Assembly: GCA_002381865.1 (NCBI GenBank)
Contig: DFYO01000070.1
Span: forward strand, 1-32,540
DNA from: Clostridiales bacterium UBA4080
Lineage (GTDB): Bacteria; Bacillota; Clostridia; Lachnospirales; Vallitaleaceae
Direction: 5' to 3'
DNA: 32,540 nt
Shown here: in pieces, positions 16,135 through 24,951 of the stretch
How the letters are laid out: every line of letters begins with the position of its first letter
Position numbering within the stretch: the first letter of the stretch is position 1
Notes under the pieces: model-generated
Databases searched by the model: none
The model's input: the letters and a program-made list of their open reading frames with translations, nothing else
Told to the model about the DNA's origin: nothing
Program-made: the position numbers and the translations under genes

Positions 16135-19026
16135 TTATTGGTCTCTTTTTCTCTTCTTTGCAAGCAGTGTATCTAAATGCGAGGTGTCTGCCTGCGTTTT
16201 TTCTTGCTTTTTATTAGTTTTTATAGCTTCTTTATTCTTGCTGTTGGTATCGCTTGTTTTAGCCCCTCCATTGTTTTTTGAAGGTGCTTCCGCCTTTAAG
16301 CTCTGAGCTGTGTTTGTATTTGCCTGCATATTATTAATTGGTTGTTCTGCTTTGTTCTGTTCATTAGTCTTTTCCTGCTGCGCCTTCTTATCAGCTACAG
16401 GACGGTTATTCTTTTCTGCAAATGCTCTGGCTCTTATATTTTGTATTCGCTCCATAATGCTTTTTATGGAATATTTCTCTAAAAAGCTATCACTTAAGAG
16501 CCTATAATTAGTTTTTCTAAGAGCAATCTCAATTAAAAACACAATAAGTGCCAGTAAAAGAAGTATATTGCTTATATCAGTGCTGCCTTTTATATCTATT
16601 AGCTTGCTTTTAAATACCTCCTCAGGCTTTTTAAGTACTCTGCCGCCTGTAATATCCGCTATTCTCTGAGGCTCTGTTTTTTTGATACTAAAATAATCAT
16701 ATTCAGGGGAATAGCCTACATTGATTCCTGTAACTATTTTTTCCTGCGCTTCTTTATCCCCTGCTGAAAGATTAATCATATATACTCCCTGTCCCTCAGG
16801 TACAAAGCTTCCCTTATAGGTGCCTGGAGAAACCGCCTCAAGCTCCAGCTTTTTTTCCTTGCCATCAGGGGCAATAATAATTCCGGCTACCGAAGCTGAA
16901 GGATTTTCTTCCTTTACTGTGCTTTTTAAGGTAATAATTCCTTTTCCCTCTGAATAAGCTGCTTCTGCTATATATTTTTTATCAATATCCTGCTGAACCA
17001 TCCAGGATACAAGATTTTTCCAAAATTGTGTTCCCTCCTGCCACTTAAGCCATTCTCCCGTCCAGATACCCTTGGCGTCGGAGGTCCATGCCACCGTTCT
17101 TCCGAGTCCGTACTGACCTGTAGCTAGAATCGGGTCCTCTTCAGGCCCTGAAAGTAATAGTTTAGAATTCGGTTTGATAGTAGTTGCCACATATCCGTTA
17201 AGCTGTGGAACCGTATCTAGCTTCTTTAAAATCTGAGACCAGTTTACCAGCTTAGGTGTAAAGGTAATGGTATTAAGATATTTCTTTCCCGCCATAAAGG
17301 CTTCCTTGGTGAAAATAGAAGGAATATCCGAAAACTCATCGGTTACATAATATCTTCCGTCACCAGCCTCTGCCAGTGTCTTTAGTAGGCTTCGGTCTGC
17401 TCCGGTTCCAACCGCAACGGTAGATAGAGTTATTTTATTGCGCTTGATTTTATCAAGTGCCGGCTCATAGCCTGTAGTTTCTGCCTGTCCGTCTGTAAGC
17501 AGTATGATGTGCTTAAGCTTGGTATCTGCATTAACCAAAGTATCTACTGCCGCCTCTAAGGATGGTCTTATGGTAGTGCCTCCTCCTGGAACTAGTGTTG
17601 CAATCTGATTTTGCAGCTTTTCCTTGTTTTCTGCCTTCTGCATATTGATAAGCCATTTTACATCACTGTCAAAGGCAATTACTCCCAGCTGGTCCTTTGG
17701 CTCGAGCACCTCTGTGGAACGAATTGCCGCCTCCTTTGCAAGGTCCAGCTTGCTTACGCCATACTGTCCCTCTTGCATACTTCCCGATTTATCAATTACC
17801 AGCACTAACCCCAGATTAGGCTTTTCCTCCTTGGGCTTAACATCCATTTTTACAGGCAGCATTTCCTCCAGTCTGGTTTGAAAATATCCTCCCGGTCCGT
17901 AGCTGCTGTCTCCGCCCGTAACTAAAAGCCCTTTCCCTTGATTTTTTACCTGCTGGGAAAGATTTTCAATAAATTCCTGATGGAGCTTTTCATAGGAAAT
18001 ATCCGCCAGAATAAAGCCATCATATTTTATCAACCCTTCAGCTGTCTGTGGCGCTTCCTCGGGTGCCCTTACCTCGATATTGGCTTGATCCTTTAGTATT
18101 TTTATTATCTGCTCTCCCTGCTTGTCCTCGTCCTGTATAAGTAAAATAGCAGGCTCGTCATTAACTGCAATAAAGCCGCTTAGATAATTGTTCTCGATAT
18201 AGGTATCCTTTTTAGGTATTATTTCTACCTTATAGGTTAAAAACCCGTTGCCTGTAACTGTATCCGTAAAAACAAATTTGTTGTTTCCCTTATCTAGCGA
18301 AATACTTTCCTTGTATTTTAACTGTGTTCCGCTGTATAAAAGCAGCTCTGCTTCAGTTTTTACATTGCTGTCTAAATGCACTGCAATATCTACAAGCTCG
18401 TTTTTTCCTGCTTTTTCAGGAATAATCAGCTTGGTAAGCTGTACCTCTTCAACAGTTTTTTCTTCTACGGAAAAAATGTCGACAATTGTCTTATTTTGTT
18501 GTAAAATGCGAAGCTGCTTTTCCATATCCCCAACATTTTCCTTGCCGTCTGTTAAAAGCACAATTCTTTTTTTACTATTTGAAGGAAATATTGATGAAGC
18601 ATGCAAAAGCGCTGCTGAAATATTGGTAAATTCGGGATTTATCTTGGTCTGAAAGCTATTGAAAATAATGCTGCTTGAAGGCTCATTTTCGGTAAAGCTA
18701 TCTGCTCCAAAGGCAATAATTCCAGTTTTATCCAGCTCAGATTTTGTTCTAAGCGCCTTTTGGATAAAGTCCTCCAGCTCTGCCTGTCTGTTCTGGGTAC
18801 TGTTTGAAAGGTCGCTCACAAATATAGTCGTACTTTCCTTTGCAGTTCTTATTAAGCTAATTCCGCTAATTGAAAGAATAATCAAAACTGCTGTGATTGT
18901 TCTAAGTATCGCAAAAAGCCTTTGTCTTTGATTTTTTTTAGCATATTTATAATATATAAAGCCAATAAATGCTATTGCAAGAGGTATCAGTATAAGAATT
19001 CCGGTATTATTAAAGTTTAAGCTCAT
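16135..19026 (-). CDS. Double-vWA, GATase1-like membrane protein
   Basis: A 963-residue protein. Two membrane helices (about 7-27 and 38-58) are followed by a first vWA domain (62-200) with a MIDAS DLSNS at 72-76 and LLTDGKEN. A beta region comes next, then a GATase1-like Rossmann segment (about 290-395, ending GLLVTGGDSSYGPGGY). A second vWA (405-585) has MIDAS DKSGSM at 412-417, GGGTT and LLTDG. The GATase-like fold resumes (TGQYGLGRTVAWTSD). A beta domain, one C-terminal helix (about 818-836) and a 126-residue polar, Lys/Asn/Gln-rich cytoplasmic tail end it. Both MIDAS sites look intact, so metal-dependent ligand binding is likely. The start at 19026 has GGAGG at 7 nt and lies 17 bp inside the upstream gene (coupled). 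It is the last gene of the MoxR operon. Confidence 0.88.
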   Translation of the reverse strand: MSLNFNNTGILILIPLAIAFIGFIYYKYAKKNQRQRLFAILRTITAVLIILSISGISLIRTAKESTTIFVSDLSNSTQNRQAELEDFIQKALRTKSELDKTGIIAFGADSFTENEPSSSIIFNSFQTKINPEFTNISAALLHASSIFPSNSKKRIVLLTDGKENVGDMEKQLRILQQNKTIVDIFSVEEKTVEEVQLTKLIIPEKAGKNELVDIAVHLDSNVKTEAELLLYSGTQLKYKESISLDKGNNKFVFTDTVTGNGFLTYKVEIIPKKDTYIENNYLSGFIAVNDEPAILLIQDEDKQGEQIIKILKDQANIEVRAPEEAPQTAEGLIKYDGFILADISYEKLHQEFIENLSQQVKNQGKGLLVTGGDSSYGPGGYFQTRLEEMLPVKMDVKPKEEKPNLGLVLVIDKSGSMQEGQYGVSKLDLAKEAAIRSTEVLEPKDQLGVIAFDSDVKWLINMQKAENKEKLQNQIATLVPGGGTTIRPSLEAAVDTLVNADTKLKHIILLTDGQAETTGYEPALDKIKRNKITLSTVAVGTGADRSLLKTLAEAGDGRYYVTDEFSDIPSIFTKEAFMAGKKYLNTITFTPKLVNWSQILKKLDTVPQLNGYVATTIKPNSKLLLSGPEEDPILATGQYGLGRTVAWTSDAKGIWTGEWLKWQEGTQFWKNLVSWMVQQDIDKKYIAEAAYSEGKGIITLKSTVKEENPSASVAGIIIAPDGKEKKLELEAVSPGTYKGSFVPEGQGVYMINLSAGDKEAQEKIVTGINVGYSPEYDYFSIKKTEPQRIADITGGRVLKKPEEVFKSKLIDIKGSTDISNILLLLALIVFLIEIALRKTNYRLLSDSFLEKYSIKSIMERIQNIRARAFAEKNNRPVADKKAQQEKTNEQNKAEQPINNMQANTNTAQSLKAEAPSKNNGGAKTSDTNSKNKEAIKTNKKQEKTQADTSHLDTLLAKKRKRDQ

Positions 19027-20803
19027 CTGTTTTCCTCCTATAATGATATATCCACCACTCTGCAAGTATAACTGCAAGCACTGCTGCGCCTAGCAGCAGA
19101 TAAAGGCTTTTTCTGCTGTTTTTCTGAAGATTGTTTTTTGCTAGCTCCGCGGTTTCATTATCTGCCTCTGATATTTTAGGGACATTAACTCCAAAGTGTT
19201 CCTTTTGCTCTTTTTTACCGTTGCTTTGAAGCATTGTATACATACCTGTTTTCAAGGTGCTTTTATATAGCACCTCTTCCTTGGAGGTATCTAGCTGTTC
19301 CTTTATTCCGTCAGGATTTATAATATATGCCTCCTTAGTATCCGGAAGAATTCTGACTGCCATGGCTTCTCCCGCCGAAATACTGCTTGCCAGCAAAAGA
19401 CTGTCGGGCACCAGCTGATTTACAGTATTGGTCATAATAATTGGAAATTCCACTACTAGCGGCATATCCGTATTATGCAAATCAAAGCCAAAGCATACAA
19501 TTCTTGTATTATTATAGGTTCCTGCAATTGCACAGGAGCCATACTGAGTATCTAATATACTTGTTGCCCAGGTCGGCACCTTGTAAATCTGTGTTTCTGC
19601 TATTGCAAAGTCCGGCTTTTGAATATGGCTTGTAACAGGATGTCCCGTTGTAAAAAGCTCAGGGTTTTGTCCATAGCCCAGCACCTCGATTATATTCCCC
19701 TCGGGGGGATTAAAAAGCAGTACCGCCCCGTCCTTCGGCAGCTTAGCAGGCATTACTCCATCAAAAATATAAAGTTGAAAGCCTTTTAAGGTATCCTTGT
19801 TTTTTTCCTCTGCCTTGTAAAGACTTATGCTTTTATTGAGCTTTAGTACCTTTTCAAGAAAAACATTGCTGTTTGTAACCAGTACTGCCTTTTTATCCTG
19901 ATTTTGTACTACGGAGCTATAGGCTTGATTATCTGCCTGCAAAATATCCTCTTTGTCCACCTTTACACTTAGTCTTTTTGCTGTTAGTGGAACCTTGTCA
20001 AAGAATACCTTTCCCGTCTGCCCACTCTCAAGGTTTATCTGCTTTGCATCAAACAGCTTGTCCTCCACATATAAGCTAACCGGCACTGATACCGTTTGTT
20101 TTCCTTCGTTATATATATCTGCTAAAATACGCAGCTCTTTATCTGACTGATATGCTGTATAGGTTAGATTATTTACTGCAATATTTTCTGTGCTTTTTGC
20201 TACAATGATATTTTCTGCTCCCTTTATTGCTCTATCTCCAAAATATACTATCTTGATTTCCTCATTTTTTTGCAGGGTTTCCAATAGCTGATATAGCTGC
20301 TGTGTATCTGCATACGCATCTACGGGCTGAAGGCTTTTTAGTGCAGATATTATAAGTGCTTTATCCTTTTCTCCTGAAAGCAGAAGCTCCGGCTGGTCCT
20401 TAAGTGCAATCAGAGTAACCTCCGCCTCCTTGTCCAGCTGCTTGATATAGGTTTGCGCCTGCTCCTTAGCCTCCTCCATTCTGGTAGGTGTAATATCTAC
20501 GGACTTCATAGACACCGAGCAATCCACTATTACAATCGCCTGCTTTGGCAGCTGGCTGCTTTTAATAAAAAGCCCTGCCAGCATCAAGGCAATTAAAAGT
20601 GCTGCTAGTAATTGAAGCAGCATTAAAATACTGGATTTTAGCTTATGTATTCTTGAGGCTGACTCTATTTCATTTGCCATTGCCTTCCACAAATACAGAC
20701 TTGGCAATAAATGCGGAGTGTTTTTAGGCTTCAGCATATATAATATTATTATAATGGGCATGGATATTAATGCCGTCAGTGCTATATAATTAGAAAATCC
20801 CAT
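19010..20803 (-). CDS. BatA-like vWA membrane protein
   Basis: A 597-residue protein. Residues 1-80 match the BatA N-terminal double-helix region (ILYMLKPK near 21-28, helices about 5-24 and 58-80). A vWA domain follows (about 88-215) with MIDAS DCSVSM at 94-99. The middle is beta-rich with a GATase-like stretch (QLYIFDGVMPAKLPKDGAVL). A C-terminal helix lies at about 568-587. BatA-type proteins accompany MoxR ATPases and DUF58 proteins, which are thought to assemble or activate metal-bound vWA complexes. AAGGAG lies 7 nt upstream of the ATG. It overlaps the next gene by 17 bp. The 181-bp gap before it holds degenerate repeats of the preceding gene's 3' end. Confidence 0.88.
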   Translation of the reverse strand: MGFSNYIALTALISMPIIIILYMLKPKNTPHLLPSLYLWKAMANEIESASRIHKLKSSILMLLQLLAALLIALMLAGLFIKSSQLPKQAIVIVDCSVSMKSVDITPTRMEEAKEQAQTYIKQLDKEAEVTLIALKDQPELLLSGEKDKALIISALKSLQPVDAYADTQQLYQLLETLQKNEEIKIVYFGDRAIKGAENIIVAKSTENIAVNNLTYTAYQSDKELRILADIYNEGKQTVSVPVSLYVEDKLFDAKQINLESGQTGKVFFDKVPLTAKRLSVKVDKEDILQADNQAYSSVVQNQDKKAVLVTNSNVFLEKVLKLNKSISLYKAEEKNKDTLKGFQLYIFDGVMPAKLPKDGAVLLFNPPEGNIIEVLGYGQNPELFTTGHPVTSHIQKPDFAIAETQIYKVPTWATSILDTQYGSCAIAGTYNNTRIVCFGFDLHNTDMPLVVEFPIIMTNTVNQLVPDSLLLASSISAGEAMAVRILPDTKEAYIINPDGIKEQLDTSKEEVLYKSTLKTGMYTMLQSNGKKEQKEHFGVNVPKISEADNETAELAKNNLQKNSRKSLYLLLGAAVLAVILAEWWIYHYRRKTDELKL

Positions 20804-20830
20804 CGTAGTGCTCCTTCTAATGATTGGTTT

Positions 20831-21003
20831 TTATTAATACTGCTGGTTTGTGTTGGCTTTTGTTGTTCTTATCAAGTAGCTTGTAGTTTTTTTGAAATTT
20901 TTGCTTTGTTTAATAATATTGTTGGTTTTTGTTGTTCTTAACACATCGTTAGCAGTTTTGTATTGCTTGAATTTTTTTAATTTTTTAATATTGCTGGTTT
21001 TTA
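20831..21003 (-). repeat. Degenerate ~75-bp tandem repeat containing copies of a stop-codon region
   Basis: The last codons of the DUF58 gene, minus-strand AAAAACCAGCAATATTAA (at 20985-21003), recur in diverged form near 20911-20930 and 20835-20848. The intervening sequence is also similar, including a shared plus-strand GTTGTTCTTA at about 20862 and 20931. The gap is T-rich on the plus strand, so the mRNA spacer is A-rich. Confidence 0.6.
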
Positions 21004-21854
21004 TGGTGCAGCTCCTTTAATAGCTGCTCAACAGGCTTTGAGCTATCCATAAGCATATAGTCTGCTCTGTATTTTGTGCAAAGCTCCTTGTTCTGATTAA
21101 TAAAGTCTGAAAGCTGTTTTAGGTAAAGATTAACTGCATCAGTGCCTGTCATTATATCCATAAATTCATTGTTTTCACTATCTAGCAATCTTAAATTTCC
21201 CTCAAACTCAGGGGATAATTCATCCTTTGACAAGACCTGACAAATAATAATTTTTTGTTTTTTATAGCTTAACAGCTTTAAGGTTTCCTCCAGCCTTGCA
21301 TCATACATAAGGTCTGTTATTATTACCGTAATTCCTTTTTTTAGCCTTCCTTGCCATTCGTTAATCACCGAATAAAGATTGCTTTCTCCTTCAAATTCAT
21401 TGCTTTCTAATAGCTGAATAATTTTTGAAAAGGCAGGCTGTCCCTTTTGATTACGCTCACTGGCTCTTATTTTTTCATCAAACATTATTGCAGATACACT
21501 GTCATATTCCTTTAAGGCAGAAAAAGCAAAGGTAGCTGCAAGCTTAACTGCCGCTTCCTTTTTGCCTCCAAAGCTCATAGATTTACTTTTATCTACAAAA
21601 ATACTTATAGGAGCTTCCCTTTCCTCCATAAAAAGCTTGATATAAACCTTTTCAAATCTGGCAAGCGCCTTCCAATCAATTCTGCGAAAATCATCTCCCG
21701 GAATATACTCTCTAAAATCCGAAAATTCTACGCTGCTGCCCTTGGACTTTGAGCGATTACCCCCAAGGTTGCCATCCTTTAAAATCACGTTATATCTTAA
21801 CACCAAGGTTCTTAAAAGCTCTAGGAACTCCTTATCAATTATCTGATATTCCAT
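20985..21854 (-). CDS. DUF58 domain protein of the MoxR system
   Basis: A 289-residue cytoplasmic protein. The DUF58 signature FSDFREYIPGDDFRRIDWKA is at 44-63. It is followed by a vWA-like fold with a MIDAS-type DKSKSM at 88-93 and IIVTDLMYDARL-like segments near 195. DUF58 proteins are coded beside MoxR in many bacteria and are thought to be partners or substrates of the ATPase. The start is 2 bp past the MoxR stop, with GAGG in the overlap region, so the two are translated together. Length is normal. No metal-site residue is obviously missing from the first motif. Confidence 0.93.
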   Translation of the reverse strand: MEYQIIDKEFLELLRTLVLRYNVILKDGNLGGNRSKSKGSSVEFSDFREYIPGDDFRRIDWKALARFEKVYIKLFMEEREAPISIFVDKSKSMSFGGKKEAAVKLAATFAFSALKEYDSVSAIMFDEKIRASERNQKGQPAFSKIIQLLESNEFEGESNLYSVINEWQGRLKKGITVIITDLMYDARLEETLKLLSYKKQKIIICQVLSKDELSPEFEGNLRLLDSENNEFMDIMTGTDAVNLYLKQLSDFINQNKELCTKYRADYMLMDSSKPVEQLLKELHHKNQQY

Positions 21855-21856
21855 AA

Positions 21857-22819
21857 TTATTCCTCAACACTCTCAATCAGCTCTTTTATAATACTATCTG
21901 CATTTCTTCCATCACTCATTGCATCAAAATTCAACAAAAGCCTATGTCTAAGTACAGGATATGCCATTTTTCTTATATCCTCAAAGGCAACATTATATCT
22001 GCCCTCCATCAAGGCTCTTACTCTTGAGGTTGCAATAATTGCCTGTGCCCCTCTTGGGCTTGAACCACAGCGAATGTATTTTTTTATTACCTGTGGTGAG
22101 GCTTCATTATCAGGATGTGTTAAGGCTATAAGTCTCATAGCATACTCCATTACAGGTCTTGCTACAGGTACCTCCTTGGCTGCTGCCTGTACCTCTAAGA
22201 TTTCCGCTGCATTCGTAATCGGCTCTATTGCAGGCTCATCAACACCTGTTGTAAGGGTTACTATTTGCAAAAGCTCCTCTACTGAAGGAAACTCAACATT
22301 CAGCTTAAACATAAATCTGTCCATTTGGGCTTCCGGCAGGGGATAGGTTCCCTCCTGCTCAATTGGGTTTTGGGTTGCCATTACCAGATAAGGCTTGTCT
22401 AGCTTGTAGGTGTGAATTCCTGAGGTAATGGTTTTTTCCTGCATAGCCTCTAGCATAGCTGCCTGTGTTTTAGGGGTGGCTCTGTTAATCTCATCTGCAA
22501 GTACAATATTAGTAAATACAGGCCCTTTTTGAAATTCAAAGGCTCCCGTTTCTTTTTTATAAATATTAGTTCCTGTAATGTCCGCAGGCATCAAATCCGG
22601 TGTAAACTGAATTCTCTTATGGTCAAGTCCGAGTGCAACTCCTAATACACTTACCAGCCTTGTTTTACCAAGCCCCGGAACTCCCTCTAGAAGCATATTG
22701 CCGCCTGAAAGCAGGCAGATAATTGTATCCTTAATTAATTCCTTTTGTCCGATAATATGCCTTGCTACCTCTTCTTCAATCCTTGCTGCCAGCAAGCCAA
22801 CCTTTTCCAGCTTCTCCAT
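21857..22819 (-). CDS. MoxR-family AAA+ ATPase
   Basis: A 320-residue ATPase. Walker A is GVPGLGKT (46-53) and Walker B is IVLADE (105-110), followed by INRATPKTQAAMLEAMQE, diagnostic of MoxR. Sensor region ATQNPIEQEGTYPLPEAQMD is at about 150-169, and the lid domain contains RCGSSPRGAQA. Members work as hexameric chaperone-like machines that load metal or remodel vWA-domain proteins. Here it lies directly before DUF58 and two vWA membrane proteins, so these are the probable clients. AAAGGGA precedes the ATG by about 7 nt. It is the most confident functional anchor of the operon. Confidence 0.95.
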   Translation of the reverse strand: MEKLEKVGLLAARIEEEVARHIIGQKELIKDTIICLLSGGNMLLEGVPGLGKTRLVSVLGVALGLDHKRIQFTPDLMPADITGTNIYKKETGAFEFQKGPVFTNIVLADEINRATPKTQAAMLEAMQEKTITSGIHTYKLDKPYLVMATQNPIEQEGTYPLPEAQMDRFMFKLNVEFPSVEELLQIVTLTTGVDEPAIEPITNAAEILEVQAAAKEVPVARPVMEYAMRLIALTHPDNEASPQVIKKYIRCGSSPRGAQAIIATSRVRALMEGRYNVAFEDIRKMAYPVLRHRLLLNFDAMSDGRNADSIIKELIESVEE

Positions 22820-23079
22820 AATATTTCCCTTTCTTAATTTATATAATTTGTTTTATCCGTTTTATTGCTTTATTTATATAATTTGTTTTATCCGTTTTAT
22901 TGCTTTATTTAATAATGTGTACTTGTTCACTTGACTGAATAACTTTTTAGTTATACTTGTTTATTTAATCTATAGCCATTATATTTTCCCTTATATGAAC
23001 AGCTTGTACGTAGCGGTTGTTTGTTAAATAATAGCTATCTATCGTTTCCTTGTCAAAATAGCTTGTTCGTGTTACTAAT
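22820..23079. other. 260-bp A-rich (mRNA sense) spacer with repeats
   Basis: Between the coiled-coil gene and moxR. It holds a perfect 35-bp tandem duplication (22841-22910) and diverged echoes of the preceding gene's 3' end (plus-strand TTTATTYAAT and AGCTTGT motifs). No gene or clear promoter was seen. Confidence 0.6.
22841..22910. repeat. Perfect 2 x 35-bp tandem repeat before moxR
   Basis: 22841-22875 and 22876-22910 are identical 35-bp units, plus strand beginning ATATAATTTGTTTTATCC. They lie 22 bp upstream of the moxR start codon, within its 5' spacer. Confidence 0.95.
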
Positions 23080-24729
23080 TTATTCAATGCTTGTAAAATA
23101 ATCTCTAATTAGCTCCTTCATAACCGACGGAATATTCATATCCTCCATGGACTGGGAGGCCTGAGATTTATAATCTGCAGATACCTCTGTATAATTAACC
23201 AGCTTGCCCTTGTCAATTGTTCCTCCTGTTTTTTCCTGAAAGGAGCTTTGCCCTCCCGTTCCTTTTTTACCCTTTACAAAGCTGGATTCCGAGCTTCCTC
23301 CTATCCTATAGGGCTGATAAAGAGCCTCATATTCACTTACCTTACCATTACCATTATTGTTATGTGAAGTAGTGCCGCTTTCATTACTGTAGCCGGAATC
23401 CTTATTAGTCGAGCCCTCTCCTGCACCGCTTCCTCCACCTTGACCTTCTCCTTGCCCTTGTCCTTGTCCTTGACCTTCGCCTTCCCCTTGTCCTTGGCCT
23501 TGTCCTTCGCCTTCGCCTTCTCCTTCGCCTTGACCTTCTCCTTGACCTTCGCCTTGACCTTCGCCTTGACCTTGTCCTTGGCCTTCACCTTGGCCCTGCT
23601 GTCCGTTCTGCTCCTGATCTGAAAATGCCAGCTCGCTAATAGACGAATTTAAGGAAAGGCTTTGTGCCATTGAGTTAATCGCTGACTTCATCCCTTGTGA
23701 CAGACTGCTCATCTTTCCTGCAAGGGCTGCATTACCCATAGAGCTTTCTAGCATATTGTTAATATTTTCTGCCATCTGCGCTATTTCTTCTTCGCTTTTA
23801 TTTTCCAGCGCCTTGGCAAGCTCCTCTAAAAGCTTTTTAAGCTCCTCGTTATCTATTGCCTTGGCAGCATTCTTTAAGCTCTCAATATCTTCTTTTTTTT
23901 CAATCTTTGATAACAGCTTTTTAATTGCTTCTAAGTCCTCTTTTTTTAAAGCCTCTGATAGCTCCTTTAAGCCCTGAGTTGTCATTTTCTCTCCCAGCTT
24001 TTTCAAATCTGCTGAAAGCTCCTTTGGGTCAAGCTTTTTCAGCTCGTTTTTAGCTATAGCCAGCTTTTTAAGCGCTTCTTCTTCAGTTTTAGCAGCCTTA
24101 AGCTGCTTTTCTAATTCCTTTAGCTGCTTGTCCAGCTCTGCCTGTTTTTCCTTTGGAATCTGATATTCCTTATATAATCGCTCTTTTTCTTCCTCCAGCT
24201 TCTTAGCCTCCTTTGAAAATTGCTTTTGAAGGTTTTCTAGCTCTGCAGCCTGCTCTCTTGCAGGGGTAGGTAAAAAGCTTAATACAACTGCTAGTGTTAT
24301 TATCAGCACTCCCAAATTAAAGGGCTTAATAATTAGCCTGTATTTGAATAGCTTGTTGGGCTTGCTCTCCTTTAAAAACTGCTCCAGCTCTGTTCTTTGC
24401 AGCTGTGCTTCCTCGGTTTCTTGTTCTCTAAGCTCCCAAGCAGTTATAAATCTTTCCTTGTAGCCCAAGCTGTCAATACGCTTTAATACTTGTTTTATAT
24501 CAGGTGTTACCATTGCTAATGCTCCAAGGGCTGCTATAACTGCCGCCAAAAATACCAGCATAAGCTTTTTCCCCAAAAAAGCAATCGGCACAAAAACTGA
24601 CAAGGCTGATATAGCAAGCATTATAAGGCTTGCCATCAATATAATTTTAAAGCTTATATTAAGCCACTTTTCTATATGAAGCTTTGTTTTTACGGGCTTT
24701 ATGCATTCCTTAAGCTTTTGTTCATACAT
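23080..24729 (-). CDS. Coiled-coil membrane protein with Gly/Gln/Glu repeat
   Basis: A 549-residue protein. Two membrane helices at about 28-50 and 53-76, and a third at 128-150, enclose a short loop. Residues 155-345 are Lys/Glu-rich and strongly helical (coiled coil; repeated LKKL, EELAKAL). Residues 380-440 are an extreme low-complexity tract of GQGEG units, visible in the DNA as a CCTTGACCTTCGCC-like tandem array. The C-terminal 110 residues are polar and end in a conserved-looking PSVMKELIRDYF. It is similar in layout to DUF4175-type proteins found in MoxR operons, but I cannot assign it firmly. AAGGAG lies 8 nt before the ATG. Its place between an ABC permease and MoxR suggests a scaffold; this is inference. 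Confidence 0.8.
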   Translation of the reverse strand: MYEQKLKECIKPVKTKLHIEKWLNISFKIILMASLIMLAISALSVFVPIAFLGKKLMLVFLAAVIAALGALAMVTPDIKQVLKRIDSLGYKERFITAWELREQETEEAQLQRTELEQFLKESKPNKLFKYRLIIKPFNLGVLIITLAVVLSFLPTPAREQAAELENLQKQFSKEAKKLEEEKERLYKEYQIPKEKQAELDKQLKELEKQLKAAKTEEEALKKLAIAKNELKKLDPKELSADLKKLGEKMTTQGLKELSEALKKEDLEAIKKLLSKIEKKEDIESLKNAAKAIDNEELKKLLEELAKALENKSEEEIAQMAENINNMLESSMGNAALAGKMSSLSQGMKSAINSMAQSLSLNSSISELAFSDQEQNGQQGQGEGQGQGQGEGQGEGQGEGQGEGEGEGEGQGQGQGEGEGQGQGQGQGEGQGGGSGAGEGSTNKDSGYSNESGTTSHNNNGNGKVSEYEALYQPYRIGGSSESSFVKGKKGTGGQSSFQEKTGGTIDKGKLVNYTEVSADYKSQASQSMEDMNIPSVMKELIRDYFTSIE

Positions 24730-24752
24730 ATTATTAGCTCCTTGTTAATGGG

Positions 24753-24901
24753 TTTTCTATTTCTCGGCTATTGTTTTTTATTATACTTATTTTTTACTTC
24801 TAGGTTATTGTTTTTTTGTTTTTCATTTTATTAATTTTATATTTTTTGACGATAGTTTTTTATTTCCTTATATTGATTTTCTATTTCTCGGCTATTGTTT
24901 T
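24753..24901 (-). repeat. Four degenerate ~41-bp tandem repeats in an operon gap
   Basis: A 25-bp sequence at 24753-24777 (plus TTTTCTATTTCTCGGCTATT...) recurs identically at 24877-24901. Two diverged copies lie between, near 24790-24820 and 24835-24866. The array fills most of the 222-bp gap between the ABC permease and the coiled-coil gene. The mRNA-sense strand is A-rich with a GCCGAGAAATAG core. Confidence 0.8.
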
Positions 24902-24951
24902 CTTAATTTTAATTATATTTGCGAGCATTTATTATTAGTATACTAGCAATA

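Noticed and set aside
16310..18931. Several plus-strand frames of 60-134 codons across the vWA gene
   Set aside because: They are shadows of the conserved minus-strand vWA protein, hydrophobic by codon complementarity, with no start signals.
20831..24901. Intergenic tandem repeats as a CRISPR array
   Set aside because: Units are degenerate and contiguous, without conserved repeats separated by unique spacers of regular length, and no cas gene is present.
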